DNA of 9,117 nucleotides from an uncultured Granulicatella sp. (GCA_900551535.1 URWJ01000051.1:1-9117), one strand, 5' to 3'. Shown: positions 1 through 6,916, numbered from the stretch's first letter. Notes: generated from the letters alone by a model not told the origin. Numbers and translations are program-made.

Positions 1-51
1 GACATGGCCAAATTTGTACATTTTAAGCTTCGACTCTTCTGTTTTTGCGCA

Positions 52-77
52 CAAAAAAACCACCGGAAAACCGGTGG
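52..77 (-). terminator. Intrinsic terminator of the cold-shock gene
   Basis: On the minus strand a perfect 7-bp stem (CCACCGG with CCGGTGG, plus coordinates 60-66 and 71-77) encloses a 4-base loop and is followed at once by seven T residues (53-59). It begins 19 bases after the csp stop codon, so it is the expected end of a monocistronic csp transcript. The stem is GC-rich and the U-tract uninterrupted, so termination should be efficient. Confidence 0.95.
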
Positions 78-96
78 CATCAAAGTTTAAGTTAAA

Positions 97-297
97 TTAT
101 AGTTTAACTACGTTAGCTGCTTGTGGTCCACGAGCGCCTTCTTCAACATCGAATTGAACTGCTTGTCCTTCTTCTAATGTTTTGAATCCTTCTGATTGGA
201 TTGCTGAGAAGTGTACGAATACATCGTTTCCACCTTCACGTTCGATAAACCCAAAACCTTTTTCTGAGTTAAACCATTTTACTGTACCTTGTTCCAT
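97..297 (-). CDS. cspA: Cold-shock protein (CspA/CspB family RNA chaperone)
   Basis: This is a 66-residue single-domain cold-shock protein, the usual length for the family. It is a cytoplasmic five-stranded OB-fold that binds single-stranded RNA/DNA and melts mRNA structure. The RNP1 motif KGFGFI (residues 13-18) and the RNP2 motif VFVHF (26-30), with their exposed aromatics (W8, F15, F17, F27, H29, F30), are all present. An in-frame ATG lies 27 bases further upstream, but the AAGGAGG ribosome binding site sits 8 bases before the ATG at 297 and would fall inside the longer reading frame, so the short start is chosen. The gene has its own consensus promoter, a leader of about 100 nt and its own terminator, so it is monocistronic. 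Family membership is certain. The letter of the gene name is arbitrary because such genomes often carry several csp paralogues. Confidence 0.97.
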   Translation of the reverse strand: MEQGTVKWFNSEKGFGFIEREGGNDVFVHFSAIQSEGFKTLEEGQAVQFDVEEGARGPQAANVVKL

Positions 298-397
298 GAA
301 CATTTCCTCCTTGTGCCATAGCACTTGTTATTGATATTCTTGCTAATGGTTCGAAAGGAGTAATACCTTACACAATTTCTTTACATAACAAAAACAC
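298..397 (-). promoter_or_regulatory. Structured 5' untranslated leader of the cold-shock gene
   Basis: From the predicted transcription start (near 397) to the ATG the mRNA has about 100 untranslated nucleotides, which is long for a gene this small but common for csp genes. Two elements are visible in the minus-strand RNA. CUCCUU (355-360) is exactly complementary to the AAGGAG of the Shine-Dalgarno site (306-311). A small GUGC-UAUG-GCAC hairpin lies directly upstream of the Shine-Dalgarno. Either could modulate ribosome access with temperature, as known for other csp leaders. The pairing is seen in the sequence; a regulatory role is inferred. Confidence 0.5.
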
Positions 398-403
398 AAC
401 ATA

Positions 404-432
404 AGTATAACATCTCACAGGCAAAATTGCAA
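404..432 (-). promoter_or_regulatory. Sigma-A-type promoter of the cold-shock gene
   Basis: On the minus strand TTGCAA (-35, plus coordinates 427-432) and TATACT (-10, plus 404-409) are separated by exactly 17 bases. Both hexamers are close to the TTGACA/TATAAT consensus. Transcription should start near position 397, giving the roughly 100-nt leader. The preceding radC gene ends 160 bases upstream, so csp is probably transcribed on its own. Confidence 0.8.
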
Positions 433-473
433 GAGTATTTCCGATTTCACTGAGAATTAAGTAGAACAATTGC

Positions 474-504
474 CGTTTCGTGCGTTTTTTCCGAATCGTT
501 TCGT
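474..504. repeat. Direct repeat of CGTTTCGT upstream of the csp promoter
   Basis: Two identical octamers, CGTTTCGT at 474-481 and 497-504 (ACGAAACG read on the minus strand), have starts 23 bases apart, about two helical turns. They lie roughly 40-70 bases upstream of the csp -35 element in an AT-rich non-coding interval. This placement would suit a dimeric regulator or an upstream activating site, but no known operator is recognised and chance cannot be excluded. Confidence 0.35.
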
Positions 505-525
505 TAATTTTCAATATTATTTTTC

Positions 526-578
526 GTGAAAATTGAAAACAATCTGTTTTCATCTTTTTCTAAAATTCAACTTTTCAC
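526..578 (-). terminator. Possible AT-rich hairpin terminator after radC
   Basis: GTGAAAATTGAA (526-537) can pair with TTCAACTTTTCAC (566-578) if one C is bulged, giving a 12-bp stem just beyond the radC stop codon. An alternative inner hairpin pairs TGAAAAC (534-540) with GTTTTCA (546-552). Neither form is GC-rich, and the sequence after the hairpin in the radC direction lacks an uninterrupted U-tract, so termination would be weak. It may instead protect the 3' end of the folC-radC mRNA. Confidence 0.3.
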
Positions 579-595
579 ATTCTTTTGAGTCGTTT

Positions 596-1279
596 TTAAA
601 AAGCCCCGAATTCTTTTAAAGAAATATACTCCTCTCCTCCGACTACAAAATGATCTAGAAGCTCGATGCCCATGAGTTCACCGCACTCCATCAAGCGACG
701 TGTAAAATCGATATCCGCTTGTGAGGGTTCGGGATTTCCGCTTGGGTGATTATGGCCAATGATGACGCGTGCCGCCGAAAACCGTACTGCCTCCCGGAAG
801 ATTTCTCTGGGATGTGCCACTGCACTGTTCAGCCCACCGATGAAGATCATTTTCTTCTTGATAATCTCGTTTTTCGTGTTCAAATACAAGGCGACAAGAT
901 GTTCCTGATAGGCATCCTTCAACTCCTGCACAATCCACTGGCCGGCCATCTTGGAGGACGTAATCTTCCCGAGTTTCATTTGCGCGGCATTGCTTAAGCG
1001 CACTCCTAGTTCCATGGCTGCCTTGAGTTCTATTGCCTTGGTTCTGCCGATGCCATTAATCTGCATGAGTTCGTCCAGGCTCGCCATCTTTAGCGAATGC
1101 AAGTCCTCGAAGGTGTTTAAGACAACGACCGCCAGCTGCAGGACGTTTAAATCCTTGGACCCTGTTCTCAGTAATATCGCGAGTAATTCATGCGTTTCAA
1201 GTACTTTAGCGCCATACCGTTCGAGGCGTTCTCGTGGCATGGCGCTTAAAGGTACTTCTAATAATTTTGATTCAATCAT
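596..1279 (-). CDS. radC: RadC family protein (JAMM/MPN+ domain)
   Basis: This is a full-length 227-residue RadC-family protein; family members are about 220-230 residues. An N-terminal helix-hairpin-helix segment (INGIGRT at about 74-80) suggests DNA contact. The C-terminal MPN+ domain carries the JAMM signature GHNHPSG with PSQAD downstream: H176, H178, S180 and D189 are the expected zinc-site residues, with E126 a plausible catalytic glutamate. The family was once tied to DNA repair, but the evidence is weak and its biochemical role is unresolved; some members are competence-induced. The ATG at 1279 is preceded by an AGAGGAAG-type ribosome binding site at good spacing. It follows folC by 43 bases with no terminator between them, so it is probably cotranscribed. 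A hairpin overlapping its ribosome binding site is listed separately. Confidence 0.95.
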   Translation of the reverse strand: MIESKLLEVPLSAMPRERLERYGAKVLETHELLAILLRTGSKDLNVLQLAVVVLNTFEDLHSLKMASLDELMQINGIGRTKAIELKAAMELGVRLSNAAQMKLGKITSSKMAGQWIVQELKDAYQEHLVALYLNTKNEIIKKKMIFIGGLNSAVAHPREIFREAVRFSAARVIIGHNHPSGNPEPSQADIDFTRRLMECGELMGIELLDHFVVGGEEYISLKEFGAF

Positions 1280-1290
1280 TGTGACACTTC

Positions 1291-1313
1291 CTCTTTGTTT
1301 TCTCTACAAAGAG
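1291..1313 (-). promoter_or_regulatory. 8-bp hairpin overlapping the radC ribosome binding site
   Basis: CTCTTTGT (1291-1298) and ACAAAGAG (1306-1313) form a perfect 8-bp inverted repeat with a 7-base loop in the 43-base folC-radC gap. On the minus-strand mRNA the downstream arm ends in GAG, which is part of the radC Shine-Dalgarno (GAGGAAG). Folding would therefore partly occlude it. No U-tract follows in the radC direction, so this is not an intrinsic terminator. It may damp radC translation relative to folC. Confidence 0.45.
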
Positions 1314-1322
1314 TTACGATAT

Positions 1323-2594
1323 CTATTCTTCTTTGGGCTTACGGTTCTTCCACCAATGTCGAACTTCGGCGATAAAATACAATGAGCCGGTCACCCACAA
1401 TTCGCTCTCGTCGTCTGTTGAACTAGCGAAACGGTCGATGACTTCTTCAAAGCTTTCTTCATAGGAAATCTTGCGAGAATCCAAGTACGCTTCGACATCA
1501 CTTCTAGCAATCGACAGTCCTCTAGAAGGATGGAAACTCGTCAAGATGATGTTCACATCAGGAAGAGCTTCCTGCAATCTTGCAAGCATCTGTTGACTAT
1601 CTTTTCGAGTGAGCGCGCTAAATAACAGCGTCTGTTTCTTGCCATTACGGCCCGTCATATTTTGTACGAGTCGCTCGATGGCTGGTAAATTATGTGCTCC
1701 GTCAATCATCACAAGCGGTGTGTCTTGCAATGCTTCCATGCGTCCTGGCCATGAAACAACTCGTAGGGCTGCCTCGATGAATTCAGCCTGCGCACTTCTT
1801 CCAGTGGCTTCCATCCACGCGCGAAATGCTCGAATCGCAACGGTCGCATTTTCCTTCTGGAAGGCTCCTTTAAGGGCTAATTGTTCCAGCGAAATCGTTA
1901 ACTCGGTATCTTGATACGAATCTTCTACTAGTGAGAAATCTTCCCCAAACGCCTGCACTGTTGCGCCTTGTTTACTAGCGGTACTACGTATCACATCCAT
2001 ACATTCACGCGTGACTGGCCCGACAACCACTTGTTGTCCAGATTTAATAATCCCTGCTTTTTGCGCCGTAATTTCTTCCAACGTACTTCCGAGTAAGTCT
2101 TGATGGTCTAACCCAATCGTCGTAATGACACTGACGAGTGGATGCCCGACATTCGTATTATCGAGAAGACCTCCAATCCCGACCTCAATAATCGCAAGGT
2201 CGACGGCTTCCTGTTGAAAGACGACAAACATCATCGCCGTTAAAATCTCGAAATAGTTAAAGGCTCCCCACTCTTCGAATAAGCGGCGCTCCACCTCTCT
2301 AACCACCAATGCGGCTTGCCAGAACGGTTCTTCTTCAAGAGGCACTCCGTCTAGCTGAATGCGTTCCCTGATACTGCCCATATGCGGTGAAGTGAATGTC
2401 CCTACTCGCAATCCATGCGCTTTTGCAAAGGCCGTCACCATTGCTGCAGTGGACCCTTTTCCATTCGTTCCCGCAATATGAATACTCTTCAATTCACGTT
2501 CTGGATTTCCAAGCGTTTCTAGGATAGCCTCCATGCGGTAAAGTCCATGTTTACGCGGAATACTCTCGCTCTTTTTTAACCACTCTTGAATCAT
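1323..2594 (-). CDS. folC: Bifunctional folylpolyglutamate synthase / dihydrofolate synthase
   Basis: This 423-residue Mur-ligase-type enzyme has the normal FolC length. It uses ATP to add glutamate to folates and, in many bacteria, also makes dihydrofolate from dihydropteroate, acting in the cytoplasm. The ATP-binding P-loop AGTNGKGS is at residues 41-48, the conserved TSPH segment at 68-71, EVGIGGLLDNTN at 137-148, GLDH at 161-164 and QKAGIIK at 178-184. The C-terminal domain has WPGR (282-285) and the IDGAHN glutamate-ligase motif (297-302). The ATG at 2594 is preceded by AGGAGGTGA at ideal spacing. The gene has its own extended -10 promoter just after the valS terminator, and radC follows closely. 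Whether the enzyme is bifunctional or FPGS-only cannot be settled from motifs. Confidence 0.96.
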   Translation of the reverse strand: MIQEWLKKSESIPRKHGLYRMEAILETLGNPERELKSIHIAGTNGKGSTAAMVTAFAKAHGLRVGTFTSPHMGSIRERIQLDGVPLEEEPFWQAALVVREVERRLFEEWGAFNYFEILTAMMFVVFQQEAVDLAIIEVGIGGLLDNTNVGHPLVSVITTIGLDHQDLLGSTLEEITAQKAGIIKSGQQVVVGPVTRECMDVIRSTASKQGATVQAFGEDFSLVEDSYQDTELTISLEQLALKGAFQKENATVAIRAFRAWMEATGRSAQAEFIEAALRVVSWPGRMEALQDTPLVMIDGAHNLPAIERLVQNMTGRNGKKQTLLFSALTRKDSQQMLARLQEALPDVNIILTSFHPSRGLSIARSDVEAYLDSRKISYEESFEEVIDRFASSTDDESELWVTGSLYFIAEVRHWWKNRKPKEE

Positions 2595-2620
2595 TCACTC
2601 ACCTCCTGTTTTCCTCATTT

Positions 2621-2649
2621 ATCATAACAGAAAATTGCCCACCGTAACA
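2621..2649 (-). promoter_or_regulatory. Extended -10 promoter of folC-radC
   Basis: On the minus strand TGT-TATGAT forms an extended -10 element (hexamer at plus 2621-2626, TG at 2628-2629). A poor -35 match, TGTTAC (2644-2649), lies 17 bases upstream; extended -10 promoters tolerate a weak -35. The predicted start near 2614 leaves a leader of about 20 nt containing the AGGAGGTGA ribosome binding site. Its position just after the valS terminator supports independent transcription of folC-radC. Confidence 0.6.
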
Positions 2650-2684
2650 TACAAAAGAGAGCGCATGACATTTCATACGCTCTC
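2650..2684 (-). terminator. Intrinsic terminator of valS
   Basis: On the minus strand GAGAGCGUAUG pairs with CAUGCGCUCUC (plus 2657-2667 and 2674-2684). This is an 11-bp stem including one U-G wobble, with a 6-base loop, followed by UUUUGU. It starts 17 bases after the valS stop codon. Confidence 0.85.
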
Positions 2685-2701
2685 CCCACCGTTACAACGG
2701 A

Positions 2702-5344
2702 TTAGATTTTTTTCAATGTTGCGATACGTTCTAACACTGCTTCACGTTGTGCTTGATAGTCCGCACCTTTTGCACGTTCAGCTTCAACAACTGCTGCAGG
2801 AGCTTTTGCCACAAATTTCTCGTTCGATAATTTCTTCTCGACACGATCCACTTCTTGTTGCAATTTCTCTGCTTCTTTTTCAAGACGAGCGATTTCGTCT
2901 TCGATGTTGATTAACCCTGCTAATGGTAAGTAAATTTCAGCACCTGTGATAACAGAAGTTACCGCATCAGATGGCGCTTCAACGTCTTCACCATACACGA
3001 ATTCTTCTGGATTTGAGAAGCGTGCAATGTAAGATTCGTTTTCTTTCAAGATCGCGTAGTGCGCTGCGTCGCTCACTTTCGCAATGATGTTAATTGGTTT
3101 TGATAATGGTGTGTTCATTTCGTTACGAACCGTACGTACTGAGCGGATGAAGTCCATTAAGAATTCCATTTCTTCAGCTGCTTTTTCGTCCATTTGTTCT
3201 GGGTGAACTGTTGGATAAGTTGCCACCACTAATGATTCCCCAACGTGAGGAACAGATTGCCAGATTTCTTCTGTCACGAATGGCATGATTGGGTGTAATA
3301 GACGTAATGTGTTGTCTAATACATATACAAGAATGCTACGTGTTGTTAATTTCGCAGCTTCGTCGTCCCCTGCTAATGTTTCTTTCGACATTTCGATATA
3401 CCAGTCACAGAAATCATCCCAGATGAAGCGATATAAAAGACGTCCTGCTTCACCGAATTCGAACTTCTCGAAGAGTTCTGTCACTTTGCCAATCGTTTGA
3501 TTCAAGCGCGTTAAAATCCATTTATCCGCAAGAGTCTTCTCACCAGTGATATCCACTTGGTCTGCTGTTAAGTCGCCCACGTTCATTAATGCGTAACGGC
3601 TTGCGTTCCAAATCTTGTTGATGAAGTTCCATGCAGCATCCATCTTGTCTGTTGAGTAACGAACGTCTTGCCCTGGAGCAGAACCGTTTGCTAAGAACCA
3701 ACGAAGCGCATCGGCACCATATTGCTCGATAACCTCCATTGGGTCAACCCCGTTTCCAAGAGACTTACTCATCTTACGTCCTTGGCTATCACGAATTAAT
3801 CCGTGAATTAAAACGTTCTTGAATGGACGTTTGCCTGTAAATTCTAACCCTTGGAACATCATACGGCTTACCCAGAAAGTAAGGATGTCGTATCCTGTTA
3901 CAAGTGTGTTTGTTGGATAATAACGTTTGTAGTCCGCTGACTCTTCGTCTGGCCAACCCATTGTTGAAAATGGCCATAACGCAGATGAGAACCAAGTATC
4001 TAATACGTCTGGATCTTGTGTCCAGTTTTCGATATCGTTTGGTGCTTCCATGCCTACATAGACTTCGCCTGTTTCTTTATGATACCAAGCTGGAATTTGA
4101 TGTCCCCACCATAATTGACGTGAAATTACCCAGTCGTGAATGTTTTCCATCCAACGTAAGTACGCATCATTGAAACGTGGTGGATAGAAGTTTACTGTGT
4201 TGTCTCCTTCTGCACGTTGCGCATTGATGGCTTGCTCTGCCAAAGGTCCCATTTTTACGAACCATTGTTTTGAAAGACGTGGTTCAACAACGACATCTGT
4301 ACGTTCTGAGTGACCAACGCTGTGTAAATGTTTTTCGATTTTCACAAGAAGGCCAGCTTCTTCTAAATCTTTCACGATGGCTTTACGCGCCGCAAAACGG
4401 TCCATGCCTTCGTATTTACCCGCTAACTCGTTCATCGTCGCATCATCGTTCATCACGTTAATACGTGGTAAGTTGTGACGGTTCCCTACTTCAAAGTCGT
4501 TCGGGTCATGCGCTGGAGTGATTTTTACAACCCCTGTTCCGAAATCTTGCTCTACGTATTCGTCAGCGATGATTGGAATTTCACGGTTTACTAACGGCAA
4601 GATAACTGTTTTACCGATAAGCGCTTGGTAACGTTCGTCGTCTGGGTGAACCGCAACCGCTGTATCTCCAAGAAGTGTTTCTGGACGAGTTGTTGCGATT
4701 TCTAGGAATCCACTTCCGTCTGCTAGAGGGTAGTTCATATGATAGAACGCACCTTCTACGTCTTTATGAATTACTTCGATATCGGATAATGAAGTCTTTG
4801 CTTTAGGGTCCCAGTTGATAATGTACTCACCACGGTAGATTAAGCCTTTTTCGTATAAAGTAACGAAGACTTTCTTCACGGCGTCAGATAACCCTTTATC
4901 TAATGTGAAACGTTCTCTGCGGTAGTCTACAGAAATCCCCATTTTTGCCCATTGTTCACGGATATGGCTGGCATATTCTTCCTTCCATTCCCATGTTTGT
5001 TCAAGGAACTTCTCACGGCCAAGGTCATAACGTGATAAGCCTTCTCCGCGTAATTTTTCTTCTACTTTTGCTTGTGTTGCGATACCCGCATGGTCCATCC
5101 CTGGTAACCATAAAGTGTCGAACCCTTGCATACGTTTTTGACGGATAATCATGTCTTGTAACGTTACGTCCCAAGCATGTCCTAAGTGTAATTTCCCTGT
5201 TACGTTTGGTGGCGGGATAACGATTGAATAAGGTTCAGCGTTTGGATCTTCGTTTGGATGGAAGACGCCTGAATCAACCCACCATTGATATTTACCAGCT
5301 TCAACTTCTTGTGGTTGAAACTTAGATGACATTTCTTTAGCCAT
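2702..5344 (-). CDS. valS: Valyl-tRNA synthetase
   Basis: This class Ia aminoacyl-tRNA synthetase (880 residues from the chosen start, the usual bacterial length) charges tRNA-Val with valine using ATP. The catalytic signatures are PPPNVTGKLHLGH, with the HIGH-type HLGH at residues 53-56, and KMSKS at 524-528. Between them is the CP1 editing domain that hydrolyses Thr-tRNA-Val, with ATTRPET (217-223) and the GTGVVKITPAHD region (about 269-280). DVLDTWFSSALWPFS (446-460) is typical of ValRS. The C-terminal 60-70 residues form a charged coiled-coil arm that contacts tRNA. The ATG at 5344 has an AAGGAGG site 7 bases upstream; the in-frame ATG 33 bases further upstream lacks one and lies in the T-box leader. 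Expression is controlled by the T-box, and the gene ends with its own terminator. Confidence 0.98.
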   Translation of the reverse strand: MAKEMSSKFQPQEVEAGKYQWWVDSGVFHPNEDPNAEPYSIVIPPPNVTGKLHLGHAWDVTLQDMIIRQKRMQGFDTLWLPGMDHAGIATQAKVEEKLRGEGLSRYDLGREKFLEQTWEWKEEYASHIREQWAKMGISVDYRRERFTLDKGLSDAVKKVFVTLYEKGLIYRGEYIINWDPKAKTSLSDIEVIHKDVEGAFYHMNYPLADGSGFLEIATTRPETLLGDTAVAVHPDDERYQALIGKTVILPLVNREIPIIADEYVEQDFGTGVVKITPAHDPNDFEVGNRHNLPRINVMNDDATMNELAGKYEGMDRFAARKAIVKDLEEAGLLVKIEKHLHSVGHSERTDVVVEPRLSKQWFVKMGPLAEQAINAQRAEGDNTVNFYPPRFNDAYLRWMENIHDWVISRQLWWGHQIPAWYHKETGEVYVGMEAPNDIENWTQDPDVLDTWFSSALWPFSTMGWPDEESADYKRYYPTNTLVTGYDILTFWVSRMMFQGLEFTGKRPFKNVLIHGLIRDSQGRKMSKSLGNGVDPMEVIEQYGADALRWFLANGSAPGQDVRYSTDKMDAAWNFINKIWNASRYALMNVGDLTADQVDITGEKTLADKWILTRLNQTIGKVTELFEKFEFGEAGRLLYRFIWDDFCDWYIEMSKETLAGDDEAAKLTTRSILVYVLDNTLRLLHPIMPFVTEEIWQSVPHVGESLVVATYPTVHPEQMDEKAAEEMEFLMDFIRSVRTVRNEMNTPLSKPINIIAKVSDAAHYAILKENESYIARFSNPEEFVYGEDVEAPSDAVTSVITGAEIYLPLAGLINIEDEIARLEKEAEKLQQEVDRVEKKLSNEKFVAKAPAAVVEAERAKGADYQAQREAVLERIATLKKI

Positions 5345-5378
5345 TGATTTTCCTCCTTGTATCTTGTTTGTGTCCAAT

Positions 5379-5410
5379 AAAAAAATCCTATGAAGACACT
5401 CTCCATAGGA
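5379..5410 (-). terminator. T-box-regulated terminator in the valS leader
   Basis: On the minus strand UCCUAUGGAGA pairs with UCUUCAUAGGA (plus 5400-5410 and 5386-5396), an 11-bp helix with one G-U pair and a 3-base loop, followed by seven U residues (5379-5385). Its 5' arm shares UCCUA with the antiterminator, so the two folds exclude each other. Uncharged tRNA-Val should favour the antiterminator and allow valS transcription. Confidence 0.95.
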
Positions 5411-5597
5411 CGATTAAATTCGTGGTACCACCTAATATTCGCGTAATCATTCATTACGCCTCGATGTTGGTAACGAAGTGTCGTCTCCGTACTCTATTAC
5501 TGCATTTCGTAGAGTAAGCTCACAAGCTACCTTCAAATGAATCTGCTAGGAAGTTTCACCAAGTCTTCCCTCTCTCGTAAACAAAGTCATTTTACTC
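5379..5597 (-). promoter_or_regulatory. T-box riboswitch leader of valS (valine specifier GUA)
   Basis: All parts of a tRNA-sensing T-box leader can be traced on the minus strand. Stem I is closed by GAGUAA/UUACUC (5592-5597 with 5512-5517) with K-turn-like GA bases inside. It carries the AGAGAG bulge (5570-5575) and an apical GGAAG/CUUCC hairpin with a GGUG loop (5557-5560). The specifier follows GAAG and reads GUA (5528-5530), a valine codon, matching the downstream gene. Stem III is a perfect GCGUAAU/AUUACGC hairpin (5441-5459). The T-box core AGGUGGUACCACG (5421-5433) forms the antiterminator UAGG...ACGA/UCGU-CCUA with a 7-nt bulge UGGUACC; its UGGU can pair with the ACCA end of uncharged tRNA-Val. 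A terminator completes the switch. Confidence 0.97.
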
Positions 5598-5626
5598 CTC
5601 TTGTTCATCGCTCTAATATACAAAAT

Positions 5627-5655
5627 ATTCTACCATTATGGTGATGTGCTTGCAA
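5627..5655 (-). promoter_or_regulatory. Promoter of the valS T-box transcript
   Basis: On the minus strand TTGCAA (-35, plus 5650-5655) and TAGAAT (-10, plus 5627-5632) are 17 bases apart, with TG one base before the -10 (extended -10). The predicted start near 5620 lies about 23 bases before T-box Stem I and gives a leader of about 276 nt. The -35 is only 16 bases downstream of the esterase stop codon. Confidence 0.75.
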
Positions 5656-5671
5656 CAATATCGCGCTCGTC

Positions 5672-6496
5672 TTACGATTTCACATTCCCGCTAGACACAC
5701 CTTGGTCTGCATCTTCTGGAATCCACCAGTCTAGGAACTGCTTCATCGCCCAGTCCCAGAAATCCCATTCGTGTCCGCCGACGTGCTCTTTATACGTTAG
5801 CGACACTCCTTGTTCTTTCAAAAAGCTGCTATAACTACGATTATCTTCCAACAGCCAATCTTCCGTACCACATGCCATAAAGACCGAGAGCGCGTCCTTA
5901 CGCTCCATTGTTTGGACGGCATGGTACAACTGATTGCCTTCCGCCACAAAGGTCTCCTCATCTTTGAAGACCGCCTCCAAAAAGCTTCTTCTTAAAAAGA
6001 ACGGTGCTTCTGGGATTTCTTCTGGTGGAAGTGCCTGTTTCTTAATCGCTCCAGAGAACGCCCCAATCACGCTAAAGGTATCGGGATATTTGATGCCGTT
6101 TCGAAGCGCCCCGTAGCCACCCATCGAAAGCCCGGCAATGCCTAAGTCTTCCCGTTTTCGAGAAATAGGAAACATGCGGCGTGAGATTTCTGGAAGCTCC
6201 ACCCCGATAAATTCTCCATAGTTTGTATAGTTCCACGGTTGGTCTACGTAGAAATGATTTTCCCCCGAAGGCATAATGAGGGCCAAGTTCTTCTCTTTAG
6301 CATATCGAAGAATGCGCGTTTGATTGACCCAATCCTGATCACTGCCCAATACTCCGTGCAGTAACACCAACGCTTTGTACGGGCCTTCCGAAAGATACTG
6401 ATTATTAAAGTCCACCGCATCGCTAGGCAAGTAGACTGACAGCGGGATGGTTCTCATTAGTGTTTTTGAAAAGAATGAAACGTGTAAAAGTGCCAT
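5672..6496 (-). CDS. EstA/esterase D-type alpha/beta-hydrolase (putative carboxylesterase)
   Basis: This 274-residue protein belongs to the 'putative esterase' (esterase D/FrmB, lactococcal tributyrin esterase EstA-like) group of alpha/beta-hydrolases. The nucleophile elbow GLSMGG places the catalytic serine at residue 124. D213 in GTEDWL and H242 in GGHEWDFW fit the acid and base of the triad, and LLHG (45-48) supplies oxyanion-hole backbone. No signal peptide is visible, so it should be cytosolic. Likely substrates are short-chain acyl esters, but the exact substrate (fatty esters, S-formylglutathione-like thioesters, acetylated sugars) cannot be deduced. GGAGGTG lies 6 bases before the ATG. 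It sits 20 bases after the upstream membrane-protein gene, so the two form a small operon. No terminator is evident before the valS promoter. Confidence 0.9.
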   Translation of the reverse strand: MALLHVSFFSKTLMRTIPLSVYLPSDAVDFNNQYLSEGPYKALVLLHGVLGSDQDWVNQTRILRYAKEKNLALIMPSGENHFYVDQPWNYTNYGEFIGVELPEISRRMFPISRKREDLGIAGLSMGGYGALRNGIKYPDTFSVIGAFSGAIKKQALPPEEIPEAPFFLRRSFLEAVFKDEETFVAEGNQLYHAVQTMERKDALSVFMACGTEDWLLEDNRSYSSFLKEQGVSLTYKEHVGGHEWDFWDWAMKQFLDWWIPEDADQGVSSGNVKS

Positions 6497-6516
6497 ATAA
6501 CACCTCCGTTAAACGA

Positions 6517-6864
6517 TTATTTTTTAATATATCGATTCACTAGCGTCACTAACCCAAAGACAAACGTGAATCTAACAAGGAATTTTTGCCACGACTCCCA
6601 TTGATCAAACCCTAAATGATTCATAATAACCCCAAAAGCGATGAAAGCCACTATCCAAATCAAAATGACAGCTCCTCCGCGATTCATCTTCTTGAGCTGT
6701 TCTGGATTATCCCGATTCAACCAAGAATAAAAGGCAGCACCAACAACTATCGCATTCACAATAAACAGCGCGATATCTTGACGAAATAGTAGCTGATAGA
6801 TGGCATTTGCACCACTGATGAACCCAAATACTATAGTAACAATTTCTCTAACTTTTTGACTCAT
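6517..6864 (-). CDS. Small four-helix integral membrane protein of unknown function
   Basis: A 115-residue protein with four predicted membrane helices at about residues 8-27, 31-49, 64-82 and 95-111; the segments between them are short, the charged one at 50-62 being the longest. No enzymatic or transport motif is recognisable and I do not assign a family. In-frame TTG codons lie upstream, but the GAGGGG ribosome binding site touches the first of them. It is 9 bases from the ATG at 6864, which is therefore the better start. The gene has its own -10 element upstream and is followed after 20 bases by the esterase gene, suggesting cotranscription and perhaps a related envelope or lipid role (inference). 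Confidence 0.85.
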   Translation of the reverse strand: MSQKVREIVTIVFGFISGANAIYQLLFRQDIALFIVNAIVVGAAFYSWLNRDNPEQLKKMNRGGAVILIWIVAFIAFGVIMNHLGFDQWESWQKFLVRFTFVFGLVTLVNRYIKK

Positions 6865-6910
6865 TTCCAACAACCCCTCTCCCTAAAAACGGATTCCTGA
6901 ACTTATCTTT

Positions 6911-6916
6911 ATTATA
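6911..6916 (-). promoter_or_regulatory. Probable -10 element for the membrane protein-esterase operon
   Basis: On the minus strand a perfect TATAAT lies about 47 bases upstream of the chosen start codon and just downstream of the terminator that closes the preceding run. The hexamer 17 bases upstream (TAGTAA) is a poor -35 match, so the promoter may be weak or activator-dependent. Confidence 0.5.

Noticed and set aside
1..30. ATG followed by a short open frame on the minus strand at the left edge (after the csp terminator)
   Set aside because: Only a handful of codons are visible and there is no clear ribosome binding site at suitable spacing, so a gene start cannot be supported.
368..553. 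61-codon minus-strand reading frame between radC and csp
   Set aside because: It overlaps the csp promoter and AT-rich hairpins, has no convincing ribosome binding site, and its sequence has no family resemblance; it is best read as non-coding.
951..1385. 144-codon plus-strand reading frame opposite radC and folC
   Set aside because: It is antisense to two well-supported genes in a shadow frame and lacks a ribosome binding site or promoter.
2689..2700. Near-palindrome CCGTTACAACGG just after the valS stop codon
   Set aside because: The two-base loop cannot form a hairpin, and the adjacent 2657-2684 stem with its U-tract already explains termination.
5200..5454. 84-codon minus-strand reading frame across the T-box and the start of valS
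   Set aside because: It lies in another frame over the structured T-box leader and the valS N-terminus, both of which are fully explained.
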